A stretch of 5,383 bases of DNA from an uncultured Halomicronema sp. (GCA_937897665.1 CALCPB010000303.1:1-5383); one strand, 5' to 3'; positions 1-4,916 are shown, numbered from the stretch's first letter. The notes: generated from the letters alone by a model not told the origin. Numbers and translations: made by a program.

Positions 1-54
1 TACGGCGACCACCGATATCTACACTCTTTCCCTACACGACGCTCTTCCCGATCT
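1..54. other. Illumina P5/TruSeq adapter remnant (not genomic)
   Basis: These bases match the Illumina universal P5 adapter, including the sequencing-primer part CCCTACACGACGCTCTTCC and the terminal GATCT. Two differences from the canonical adapter are visible: T instead of G at position 16, and one extra C in the run at 47-49. The adapter is fused to the interior of truA and supplies a false stop codon (TAG on the minus strand at 32-34). It marks a physical contig end. The differences probably come from read errors kept in the assembly. Confidence 0.98.
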
Positions 55-55
55 G

Positions 56-631
56 CAGTTCTACACAAGCGTGCGATCGCTTAGATCCCGATCTTTGAAA
101 AGCCGTCAGGTCATGGTAACCCAGCAAAGGAGCCAAGGCCGCTTGCATAAGCCCCTCGCTCAAAGGCTGATGATAATAATGCCAAGAGAACGGACGAATA
201 AAGAGATTCGGAACCGGATTGGTATAAATAGTGTACCGATACCGTCGCCACTGCGCCGAGAACTGAGCATGCCAATCATCTGGCACTCGTGCCGCTGCGC
301 GAACCACGATATCTGCCGGAAGGCGACTGTTGAGGATACTCGCCCAGCGCTGAGCTGGAATCATCGTCGGGGCGGGAAAGTGAGCAACCTGAGCGGCAGC
401 GTGGACGCCTGTGTCGGTTCGCCCGGCCCCACAAAGGGTCACAGCGTGGCCCAACACACTGGCAATTGCGGTCTCGATATCCCCCTGCACCGTTCGCTCA
501 CGCGGCTGCCGCTGCCAGCCGTGGAAGTGAGTGCCGACATACTGCACAACAATTGCTACCCGCTGGAGTTGAGTCCACCGAGGAGTGCCATGGGCATGCA
601 ATTGGTCAGGTAAGGGGGTCGAACGCGACAT
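56..631 (-). CDS. truA: tRNA pseudouridine(38-40) synthase TruA, 3' end missing
   Basis: TruA converts uridines 38-40 in the tRNA anticodon arm to pseudouridine in the cytoplasm. The 192 genomic residues contain the early motif YVGTHFHGWQRQP (31-43), the catalytic motif GAGRTDTGVHA (68-78, nucleophile Asp73) and the RRYRYTIYT strand, and run to SGSKRSHACVEL. Family members are about 260-290 residues, so roughly 80 C-terminal residues are absent. They are not lost in the organism: the reading frame runs into adapter at 1-54, and residues Q193 to V199 of the apparent ORF are wholly or partly adapter-encoded. ATG at 629-631 is the only early start; no strong Shine-Dalgarno precedes it. The gene lies 20 bp after rplQ, its usual neighbour in cyanobacteria, and is probably cotranscribed with it. 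Confidence 0.95.
73..80. repeat. HIP1 palindrome
   Basis: GCGATCGC inside truA. HIP1 is the highly iterated palindrome of many cyanobacterial genomes. Confidence 0.9.
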
Positions 632-651
632 AATAGCGGGTAAGTGCGTGG

Positions 652-1002
652 CTAAGTCAGCTCAATGATGGCCATTTCAGCGTTATCGCCTCGGCGACGA
701 ACGGTCCGCAAGATGCGGGTATATCCGCCATTACGTTCGCCATACCGATCCTGAGCTTGCTCGAACAGCGCATGAACCAGCTTTTTGTCATACATGTAGC
801 CCAACGCTCGACGGCGAGCCGCCAGAGACCCATCTTTAGCCAATGTGATCATTCGATCCGCTTCTGACCGCACTGCCCGAGCACGGGCTTTAGTCGTTTT
901 GATTTGACCATTTCGGATCAGCTCAGTCGTGAGCGATCGCAATAAAGCTCGGCGTTGATCAGCCGGTTTTCCCAGTCTTGGGACACGACAAGCATGGCGC
1001 AT
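652..1002 (-). CDS. rplQ: 50S ribosomal protein L17
   Basis: L17 is a structural protein of the large ribosomal subunit, located near the exit of the peptide tunnel. The 116-residue product starts [16 protein letters not shown] and carries the family core [20 protein letters not shown] (31-50). It ends [11 protein letters not shown] followed by T, a typical cyanobacterial C-terminus, and the length is normal for the family. An in-frame GTG two codons upstream (1006-1008) extends the ORF, but the ATG at 1000-1002 is preferred: it matches the conserved N-terminus and lies 9 nt from a perfect AGGAGG. The gene follows rpoA in the usual order, but two terminator-like hairpins fall in the 100-bp gap, so its expression may differ from that of rpoA. 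Confidence 0.97.
   Translation of the reverse strand: MRHACRVPRLGKPADQRRALLRSLTTELIRNGQIKTTKARARAVRSEADRMITLAKDGSLAARRRALGYMYDKKLVHALFEQAQDRYGERNGGYTRILRTVRRRGDNAEMAIIELT
933..940. repeat. HIP1 palindrome
   Basis: GCGATCGC inside rplQ, encoding part of the LLRSL segment. Confidence 0.9.
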
Positions 1003-1011
1003 GGTCACTTC

Positions 1012-1017
1012 CCTCCT
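1012..1017 (-). promoter_or_regulatory. Shine-Dalgarno of rplQ
   Basis: AGGAGG on the minus strand is the strongest ribosome binding site in the window. It sits 9 nt before the ATG at 1000-1002 but only 3 nt before the alternative GTG at 1006-1008, which settles the start in favour of the ATG. Confidence 0.85.
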
Positions 1018-1039
1018 TCAATTGACACAACTCAACAAT

Positions 1040-1065
1040 AAAAATCCGAAGCGGGGAGCTTCGGA
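1040..1065 (-). terminator. Second of two tandem intrinsic terminators after rpoA
   Basis: On the minus strand TCCGAAGC and GCTTCGGA form a perfect 8-bp stem around the loop TCCCC, followed by TTTTTATTG. This is a textbook rho-independent terminator for transcription leaving rpoA. It lies 37 bp before the rplQ start. Read on the plus strand the hairpin is followed by A residues only, so it should work in the minus direction alone. Confidence 0.85.
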
Positions 1066-1092
1066 AAAAATATCCCCAACTACAGTTGGAGA
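1066..1092 (-). terminator. First of two tandem terminator-like hairpins after rpoA
   Basis: Beginning 10 nt after the rpoA stop codon, TCTCCAAC and GTTGGGGA form an 8-bp stem with one G-U wobble around a TGTA loop, followed by TATTTTTT. The stem is weaker than that of the next hairpin, but the T tract is good. The wobble pair is compatible only with minus-strand RNA, which supports the orientation. Confidence 0.65.
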
Positions 1093-1102
1093 AAGCCTTT
1101 GG

Positions 1103-2050
1103 CTAAGCAGTCTTGGCCGACTTCTCAGCGGGCAACGTGATGCCCAAACGCTGCTGCAGCGCCTCAATTACCTCATCTGCCGACTTTTGCCCGAAATTCT
1201 TGATTTCCAGCAGGTCTTCCTGAGTGAAGTCCAAAAGATCGGCCACCGAATTGACCTGAGCCCGCTTGAGGCAGTTGTAGGCTCTCACCGAAAGCTGTAG
1301 CTCTTCAATGGGAATGTGATTGGTCGGATCTTCTTCCTTCGGCTCTTCGTCAGATTTCGGCTCTAGCGTCACATCCTTAAGAGGATTGAATAACGAAACC
1401 AAAATTGCTGCCGCTTCGCTCATGGCTTGCTGAGGAGTCAAGCTGCCATTCGTGGTAACTTCCATGACTAAGCGGTCTTTTTTCAAAGAGCCACCTTCCA
1501 TCACGTCCTCTACGGTGTAATTCACCTTTCTGACAGGCATGAAGATCGCATCGATCTGCATGAAATCTAAAGCAGCCGCTTCATCGTGACTCCGCTCGAT
1601 CGCCCGATAGCCTTTGCCCAGTTCGATCCGGAATTCCATTTCGAGAGTATGTCCCTCTGCTACGGTCGCAACATACTGGTCGGGATCAATAATTTCCACT
1701 TCGGAAGGCAAATCAAAATGGCCTGCTGTTACCTTGGCCGGCCCCTGAACCAGTAAGCGGCCAATCTGCGGTTGAGCAGAATAACTCTTGAGCACCACCT
1801 CTTTCATGTTCAGCAGAACATCTAGAACATCTTCGCGAACCCCAGGTACGGTGGAAAACTCGTGAGTTGCTCCGGCAACTCGCACTGCGGTAATTGCCGT
1901 CCCTTCCAGGTTTGATAGCAATACTCGACGCAACGCGTTGCCGACAGTGATGCCCTGACTGCGCTCCAGCGGTTCGATCAAAAAACGACTGTAATGACTT
2001 TGATCATCGCCAATTGACGACTCAACACACTCAACCTGAAACTGTGCCAC
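1103..2050 (-). CDS. rpoA: DNA-directed RNA polymerase subunit alpha
   Basis: The alpha subunit dimerises to nucleate assembly of RNA polymerase and contacts activators and UP elements through its C-terminal domain. The product has 315 residues. The N-terminal domain (about 1-228) contains the dimerisation motif GNALRRVLLSN (37-47). An acidic linker follows (about 230-245, rich in E, D, K and P). The C-terminal domain (about 247-303) contains VRAYNCLK (255-262), whose R256, N259 and K262 align with the DNA-binding R265, N268 and K271 of E. coli, and then a helix-hairpin-helix segment, LLEIKNFGQKSADEV (280-294). The start codon is GTG at 2048-2050, with GGGAGG 7 nt upstream. The gene lies between rpsK (45 bp) and rplQ in conserved order. 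Confidence 0.98.
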   Translation of the reverse strand: MAQFQVECVESSIGDDQSHYSRFLIEPLERSQGITVGNALRRVLLSNLEGTAITAVRVAGATHEFSTVPGVREDVLDVLLNMKEVVLKSYSAQPQIGRLLVQGPAKVTAGHFDLPSEVEIIDPDQYVATVAEGHTLEMEFRIELGKGYRAIERSHDEAAALDFMQIDAIFMPVRKVNYTVEDVMEGGSLKKDRLVMEVTTNGSLTPQQAMSEAAAILVSLFNPLKDVTLEPKSDEEPKEEDPTNHIPIEELQLSVRAYNCLKRAQVNSVADLLDFTQEDLLEIKNFGQKSADEVIEALQQRLGITLPAEKSAKTA

Positions 2051-2057
2051 TGATGTG

Positions 2058-2063
2058 CCTCCC
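2058..2063 (-). promoter_or_regulatory. Shine-Dalgarno of rpoA
   Basis: GGGAGG on the minus strand lies 7 nt before the GTG at 2048-2050 and supports that non-ATG start, which also agrees with the conserved N-terminus MAQFQVECVES. Confidence 0.75.
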
Positions 2064-2095
2064 TTGCCTTGTCACTACTCTGAATACACCTCGAA

Positions 2096-2488
2096 TTAAA
2101 CGCGTCGTCGCTTGGGCGGACGACAGCCGTTGTGAGGAATTGGAGTCACATCACGAATCAATGTAATTTCCAATCCAGCCGCTTGTAATGCTCGAATGGC
2201 CGTTTCCCGGCCTGCACCGGGCCCACTGACCATTACCTCGATTTGACGCATACCCTGATCCATGGCGCGTCGGGCCGCACTGTCAGCTGCTGTTTGTGCC
2301 GCAAACGGAGTCCCTTTCTTGGCACCCTTGAAACCACTGGCACCCGCCGAAGACCAGGAAACCGCACCCCCATTGGTGTCGGTAATCGTCACGATGGTGT
2401 TGTTGAATGTGGACTGAATGTGAGCGACACCATTAGGCACATTCTTCTTGGTCTTACGTCCACCCGTCTTTTTTGTTGGTTTAGCCAT
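2096..2488 (-). CDS. rpsK: 30S ribosomal protein S11
   Basis: S11 belongs to the platform of the small ribosomal subunit and contributes to the mRNA exit channel. The 130-residue protein has the basic N-terminus [17 protein letters not shown], the core [15 protein letters not shown] (23-37) and the C-terminal signature [19 protein letters not shown] (112-130). The length is normal for the family. The ATG at 2486-2488 is the conserved start; upstream there is only a weak purine stretch (CAGAGTAA) rather than a clear Shine-Dalgarno. It follows rpsM across a 97-bp spacer that holds a terminator-like structure, and precedes rpoA by 45 bp with no hairpin between. Confidence 0.98.
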   Translation of the reverse strand: MAKPTKKTGGRKTKKNVPNGVAHIQSTFNNTIVTITDTNGGAVSWSSAGASGFKGAKKGTPFAAQTAADSAARRAMDQGMRQIEVMVSGPGAGRETAIRALQAAGLEITLIRDVTPIPHNGCRPPKRRRV

Positions 2489-2519
2489 TTACTCTGTCTG
2501 CCGTCTTTGCTCAGTCACC

Positions 2520-2581
2520 AAAAAACTGACGCGATCCCGCCTGCCGTCTATTCGCTAGACGTTGAGCTGGAATCCGTCAGT
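2520..2581 (-). terminator. Long terminator-like hairpin between rpsM and rpsK
   Basis: On the minus strand the stem starts 7 nt after the rpsM stop codon. ACTGACG (2581-2575) pairs with CGTCAGT (2531-2525), and GATTCC (2574-2569) pairs with GGGATC (2538-2533), giving 13 bp with one G-U pair and one bulged G. The apical part contains a second perfect stem, CGTCTA/TAGACG, around GCGAA (2561-2545). The right arm runs straight into TTTTTT (2525-2520). Stem plus U tract is the form of an intrinsic terminator, here inside an operon, so partial termination or regulated attenuation is likely. I cannot compute its energy. Confidence 0.65.
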
Positions 2582-2588
2582 CAGTACG

Positions 2589-2969
2589 CTATTTCTTAGG
2601 CGCTTTCTTCTTGCCTGCAACAGTGCGCTTGCCACTGCGGCGGGTGCGGGAATTGGTTCGGGTGCGCTGTCCTCTCACAGGAAGGCCGGCTCGATGACGC
2701 CGCCCCCGATAGCAACCAATATCCATCAGTCGCTTGATATTCATGCCTTCAAGACGGCGTAGATCCCCTTCGACTTCGTAGTCGTTCTCGACGGAATCCC
2801 GCAATCTCGAAACATCTGAGTCAGTCAAATCACGAACACGGATGTCAGGATTGACTCCCGTCTTCCCAAGAATTGCTTGAGACCGACTCAAACCGATACC
2901 GTAAATATATGTCAGACCAATTTCGACCCGCTTATCTCTCGGCAGGTCTACGCCAGCAATGCGTGCCAC
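2589..2969 (-). CDS. rpsM: 30S ribosomal protein S13
   Basis: S13 sits in the head of the small subunit and contacts the large subunit and P-site tRNA. The 126-residue protein opens [20 protein letters not shown], contains the helix-hairpin-helix region [14 protein letters not shown] (21-34), the signature [20 protein letters not shown] (86-105) and a lysine-rich tail ending KKKAPKK. The start is GTG at 2967-2969; GGGGAG lies 10 nt upstream. It follows rpmJ by 123 bp and precedes rpsK, the standard order in the alpha-operon part of bacterial ribosomal clusters. Confidence 0.98.
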   Translation of the reverse strand: MARIAGVDLPRDKRVEIGLTYIYGIGLSRSQAILGKTGVNPDIRVRDLTDSDVSRLRDSVENDYEVEGDLRRLEGMNIKRLMDIGCYRGRRHRAGLPVRGQRTRTNSRTRRSGKRTVAGKKKAPKK

Positions 2970-2979
2970 TGACTCTTAT

Positions 2980-2985
2980 CTCCCC
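2980..2985 (-). promoter_or_regulatory. Shine-Dalgarno of rpsM
   Basis: GGGGAG on the minus strand, 10 nt before the GTG start at 2967-2969. It supports the non-ATG start of rpsM; the spacing is slightly long. Confidence 0.55.
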
Positions 2986-3034
2986 ATTGAATTTCACTAT
3001 ATCGGTGCAGCTTAGTCGTTGTGACCAAAACTAC

Positions 3035-3057
3035 TTGGTGAAATGCTTTTCCACCAA
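3035..3057 (-). other. Hairpin in the rpmJ-rpsM spacer
   Basis: On the minus strand TTGGTG(G)AAA pairs with TTTCACCAA around an AGCA loop, giving 9 bp with one bulged G. No U tract follows directly (AGTAGTTTTGG), so I do not call it a terminator. It could be a leader structure of rpsM or an RNA processing site. It is seen in sequence only and its function is unknown. Confidence 0.4.
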
Positions 3058-3077
3058 TGCTCAGCCCTCTTTACCCA

Positions 3078-3085
3078 GCGATCGC
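3078..3085. repeat. HIP1 palindrome
   Basis: GCGATCGC in the rpmJ-rpsM spacer, 8 bp after the rpmJ stop codon; extended form AGCGATCGCT. Confidence 0.9.
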
Positions 3086-3093
3086 TAAGGATA

Positions 3094-3207
3094 TTACCCT
3101 TGACGTTGCTTATGTTTCGGGTTGGCACAGATCACCATCACTCGGCCTTTACGGCGAATGACGCGACACTTATCACACATTCTTCGGACGGATGCGCGGA
3201 CTTTCAT
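3094..3207 (-). CDS. rpmJ: 50S ribosomal protein L36
   Basis: This 37-codon gene encodes [20 protein letters not shown] followed by a basic tail ending [10 protein letters not shown]36 is the smallest large-subunit protein and binds 23S rRNA through a zinc ribbon. The four zinc ligands of the C+ form are present: Cys11, Cys14, Cys27 and His32. Its length is standard for the family. ATG at 3205-3207 is the conserved start; AAAGGA lies unusually close and a GGAG lies about 15 nt upstream, so initiation does not rely on a well-placed Shine-Dalgarno. It is the first gene after a good sigma-70-type promoter and heads the operon. The infA and adk genes that often precede rpmJ are absent here; psb27 lies upstream instead. 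Confidence 0.97.
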   Translation of the reverse strand: MKVRASVRRMCDKCRVIRRKGRVMVICANPKHKQRQG

Positions 3208-3240
3208 GTCCTTTACTCAGCACTCCACTACAGAATTGCG

Positions 3241-3270
3241 ATTCTAGCAAAGATAAGCAACCCCCGTCAA
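3241..3270 (-). promoter_or_regulatory. Sigma-70-type promoter of the rpmJ-rpsM-rpsK-rpoA-rplQ-truA operon
   Basis: On the minus strand a -35 box TTGACG (3270-3265) and a -10 box TAGAAT (3246-3241) are separated by 18 nt. Directly upstream is an A/T-rich stretch, TTTAAAAAATAG, that could serve as an UP element. Transcription should start near 3234, leaving a leader of about 27 nt before the rpmJ ATG. No other hexamer pair of this quality was noticed in the spacers. Confidence 0.75.
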
Positions 3271-3301
3271 ACTATTTTTTAAAGGGTTGGCCGCTAAATT
3301 A

Positions 3302-3338
3302 CAAAGACCGCCCCTTGCTTGAGAAGAGGCAGTCTTTG
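3302..3338 (-). terminator. Probable terminator between psb27 and the rpmJ promoter
   Basis: CAAAGACTGCCTCTT (3338-3324) and AAGGGGCGGTCTTTG (3316-3302) form an uninterrupted 15-bp stem around a 7-nt loop on the minus strand. The two non-Watson-Crick positions are G-U pairs only when read as minus-strand RNA; on the plus strand they would be C-A mismatches, so the structure belongs to minus-strand transcripts. The U tract is poor (TCTTTGTAATTT). It lies 126 bp past the psb27 stop and just before the rpmJ promoter, which fits a psb27 terminator. Confidence 0.6.
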
Positions 3339-3464
3339 AGGGGTGTCATTCACGAGGATTCAGCATGGCTGTGATTGCCGGGCAACATCCGATTCATCAG
3401 GACAGTGGCAGATGATTTACGACTAATAGCCGACTACGGAGTTGAGGAATTGTCGTTAAAGCGC

Positions 3465-3869
3465 TTATGCTCCCCGCTTGAGAGCGGCTTCAACTTGTTT
3501 GAATTCTTGTTCTAATCGATTTTTGAGTTTGTCTGGAATTGGACGATTAGGATAGGAGCTGTAGTGGCCCGCTAGAGCGTTGAGGGCGGTTCGGGTGGTC
3601 GCGAAAGAACTTAGCCCTTCGACCGCATTGTCGCGGCGGTAGAACGAAAAGAAATCGTTGATTAGGTTCCGGGCGTTGGCCTCCGCTACATTTTTGTCAG
3701 GGTCGTCGGCCGAGAGATTGATGGCCGTCCGTAAGGTCTCAATTACGGTCAAGGTATCTTGGCGATAGTCCCCAGACATTTGCCCACTCACCCCAGCACT
3801 GTTGCAACCGGTTAGACCAATGACGGCAACGAGAATAAGGGCGAAAAAACGGGTTAATAACTGTCTCAT
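3465..3869 (-). CDS. psb27: Photosystem II assembly lipoprotein Psb27
   Basis: Psb27 is a lipid-anchored protein on the lumenal side of the thylakoid membrane. It binds CP43 in immature photosystem II and helps assembly of the manganese cluster and repair. The 134-residue product has a basic start, a hydrophobic stretch (about 8-18) and the lipobox LTGC with the lipidated cysteine at residue 22. The mature part contains the family features GDYRQDTLTVIETLR (33-47), NDFFSFYRRD, and LAGHYSSYPNRPIPDKLKNR followed by a lysine-containing amphipathic tail, consistent with the four-helix bundle. The length is normal. The ATG at 3867-3869 has only a weak upstream GTAGGT. It is apparently transcribed alone, away from the plus-strand genes to its right. 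Confidence 0.95.
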   Translation of the reverse strand: MRQLLTRFFALILVAVIGLTGCNSAGVSGQMSGDYRQDTLTVIETLRTAINLSADDPDKNVAEANARNLINDFFSFYRRDNAVEGLSSFATTRTALNALAGHYSSYPNRPIPDKLKNRLEQEFKQVEAALKRGA

Positions 3870-4004
3870 AAGTACCTACGCAGTTAGCTACAACGGTGCC
3901 ACACCTTAAAGGGTATGTCTGCTATATTACCTCGTTGCGCTGTCGCTTCGAGGTTTTTCTGTCTGGTTAAGCCTGGCGACAGATAACGCCATCCGGTTAT
4001 CTAC
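3870..4004. other. Spacer upstream of psb27, no gene
   Basis: No credible reading frame is seen here. The stretch must contain the psb27 promoter, but I find no convincing -35/-10 pair on the minus strand (TAATAT at 3929-3924 has no matching -35 box). It contains the plus-strand terminator-like hairpin at 3929-3960 and a small hairpin AGATAAC/GTTATCT (3981-4002, 8-nt loop), whose left arm competes with an alternative stem TGGCG/CGCCA (3974-3991). Confidence 0.6.
3929..3960 (+). terminator. Terminator-like hairpin on the plus strand
   Basis: ACCTCG (3929-3934) pairs with CGAGGT (3949-3954), with an inner GCG/CGC stem around CTGT after two T-T mismatches, followed by TTTTTCT. As an intrinsic terminator it would stop rightward transcription, for example an antisense transcript coming through psb27, or shield the RNA element to its right. 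No gene lies directly to its left on this strand, so its role is unclear. Confidence 0.5.
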
Positions 4005-4272
4005 GGGGCTGTGACTGGGCTGATAGGCAGGCACGAGAAAGATGTCTGCCTTGATTGACGACCATCCATCGGGGCTCGCGAGGGGAAGCCATTTGCCAAG
4101 CTGTCGGGGCAGGAGAACCGCTCCTAGGCTGGAGCCTGGGGAAGCTGTGTTTGCGGGCTCAACATCGGGGGAAGGGTGGGACGCAAATCAGAATCCAGCT
4201 ATGGCGATCGCGCTGGCACGTAATAATGAAGCCTAGTGATTCTGATGTAATGGAACGGTGTGCTAGAGCCCC
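4005..4272 (+). ncRNA. Putative structured RNA, possibly an ORF-less HEARO / IscB omega-RNA element
   Basis: This 268-nt stretch has no credible ORF but can fold as one closed domain. GGGGCT (4005-4010) pairs with AGCCCC (4267-4272). Inside are hairpins GGCAGGCA/TGTCTGCC (4026-4050, one G-U on plus-strand RNA), GGCT/AGCC (4073-4090), TGCC/GGCA (4094-4111), AGGAG/CTCCT (4111-4125) and AGGC/GCCT with a TGGA loop (4126-4137). Also present are TTTGCG/CGCAAA (4150-4187) and a perfect 9-bp helix ATCAGAATC/GATTCTGAT (4187-4195 with 4238-4246). GGGGAAG occurs three times. The 3' end abuts ATGA. HEARO RNAs, the guide RNAs of IscB nucleases, are about this size, are common in some cyanobacteria, often lack the ORF and lie directly 5' of ATGA or GTGA. 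The family assignment is inferred from this layout, not from a model search. A cis-regulatory leader of the downstream gene is the main alternative. Confidence 0.5.
4204..4211. repeat. HIP1 palindrome
   Basis: GCGATCGC inside the putative structured RNA, in the segment enclosed by CCAGC and GCTGG. Confidence 0.9.
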
Positions 4273-4791
4273 ATGAATTATTTGATAGCTGTTTTGAGCG
4301 ATCGCATCCAAGTCGAAGGGGCCTATTCCGCGTTGGAAGAGGCTAAGTTCGCGATGGGAGAAGTGGCGATCTTGGGTAAGGGGTACAAAACTGCTGATGA
4401 ATATGGTCTCATCGACCCGGCCAATGAAGCCTGGAAGCAAATGCGACTGATGATGGTCTGGTTAGTGCCCTTTGGGTTTATTGCCGGTTTTGGCTTTAAT
4501 GCGGCCACGGGGCTAGATACATTCCCTTGGGCCGGTGCTTGGGGCAACCAGAGCTTCGGCGGGCTGCTGGGGGCCGGGTCAGGGGCGATGGGAGCCTTTT
4601 TTGTCGGCGGCGGAGCGGGAGCGGCCTTTGGCAGTGGCGATGCTCTGTCCTATCGCAACCGCTTAGCGGCGGGCAAGTATTTGCTAGTGGTGCGAGGGTC
4701 CGATGCTGAGATTCGACTCGCAACGCCGATCGTCCGCCGCTTTCGCCCGGAAAATATTCAGGGCTATACGGCTCCACCGGCAAATGTTTAA
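4273..4791 (+). CDS. Conserved glycine-rich membrane protein of unknown function
   Basis: I recognise this 172-residue product as a cyanobacterial conserved hypothetical but know no function. The N-terminal domain (1-52) looks soluble: MNYLIAVLSDRIQVEGAYSA begins with a beta strand and a helix, as in small alpha/beta domains that sense or bind. Two hydrophobic segments follow: about 58-80 (MRLMMVWLVPFGFIAGFGF) and about 95-120, very rich in Gly and Ala (GGLLGAGSGAMGAFFVGGGA), with GxxxG-type spacing suited to helix packing. A soluble C-terminal part (126-165) ends in RRFRPENIQGYT. An in-frame stop at 4264-4266 makes the ATG at 4273 the first possible start; no Shine-Dalgarno precedes it. The start codon directly abuts the putative RNA element, so its normal 5' region may have been displaced. 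Confidence 0.8.
   Translation: MNYLIAVLSDRIQVEGAYSALEEAKFAMGEVAILGKGYKTADEYGLIDPANEAWKQMRLMMVWLVPFGFIAGFGFNAATGLDTFPWAGAWGNQSFGGLLGAGSGAMGAFFVGGGAGAAFGSGDALSYRNRLAAGKYLLVVRGSDAEIRLATPIVRRFRPENIQGYTAPPANV
4298..4305. repeat. HIP1 palindrome
   Basis: GCGATCGC near the 5' end of the membrane protein gene, within the codons for SDRI. Confidence 0.9.
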
Positions 4792-4911
4792 GCCGCCCGC
4801 GATTGGATGATCGGGTGATGGCCGCATACATTGGTTGATCGCCTCTCGCGATTTAGATGCTGGGGTGTACTCTCCGGCGGGGCCGGCCAGAGTTCTTAGA
4901 ATCAGGTGTTT
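4792..4911 (+). other. Spacer between the membrane protein gene and the Lin0512-family gene
   Basis: No gene is seen. It contains a G+C-rich hairpin CCGGC/GCCGG around GGG (4874-4886) that includes the palindrome GGCCGGCC (4881-4888). No U tract follows either this hairpin or the CGAT/ATCG repeat near 4808-4821, so neither is called a terminator. The two flanking genes could be cotranscribed. Confidence 0.4.
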
Positions 4912-4916
4912 AAGGA
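4912..4916 (+). promoter_or_regulatory. Shine-Dalgarno of the Lin0512-family gene
   Basis: AAGGA lies 8 nt before the ATG at 4925-4927. This favours that ATG over the in-frame ATG at 4835, which would add 30 residues with no resemblance to the family N-terminus. Confidence 0.7.

Noticed and set aside
71..613. Plus-strand ORF of 180 codons opposite truA
   Set aside because: It is the complement of a clearly recognised truA; its product is rich in Arg and Ser and has no family resemblance.
1003..1008. GTG two codons upstream as the rplQ start
   Set aside because: It lies only 3 nt from the AGGAGG and would add two residues before the conserved MRH start.
4171..4199. GGGACGCAAA resembling the core of a c-di-GMP-I (GEMM) riboswitch
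   Set aside because: The other conserved half (CACAGGGCAAACC type) and the tetraloop receptor are missing, and the bases after the motif join a different 9-bp helix.
3961..4272. tmRNA or RNase P RNA as the identity of the structured segment
   Set aside because: There is no tRNA-like T arm (TTCGA) or tag reading frame for tmRNA, and the RNase P hallmark GAGGAAAGTCC is absent.
4042..4276. Two overlapping plus-strand ORFs of 64 and 73 codons
   Set aside because: Their products resemble no family, have odd compositions, lack ribosome binding sites and lie inside the highly paired RNA segment.
4159..4440. Minus-strand ORF of 93 codons
   Set aside because: It overlaps the membrane protein gene antisense and the RNA element, and has no recognisable features.
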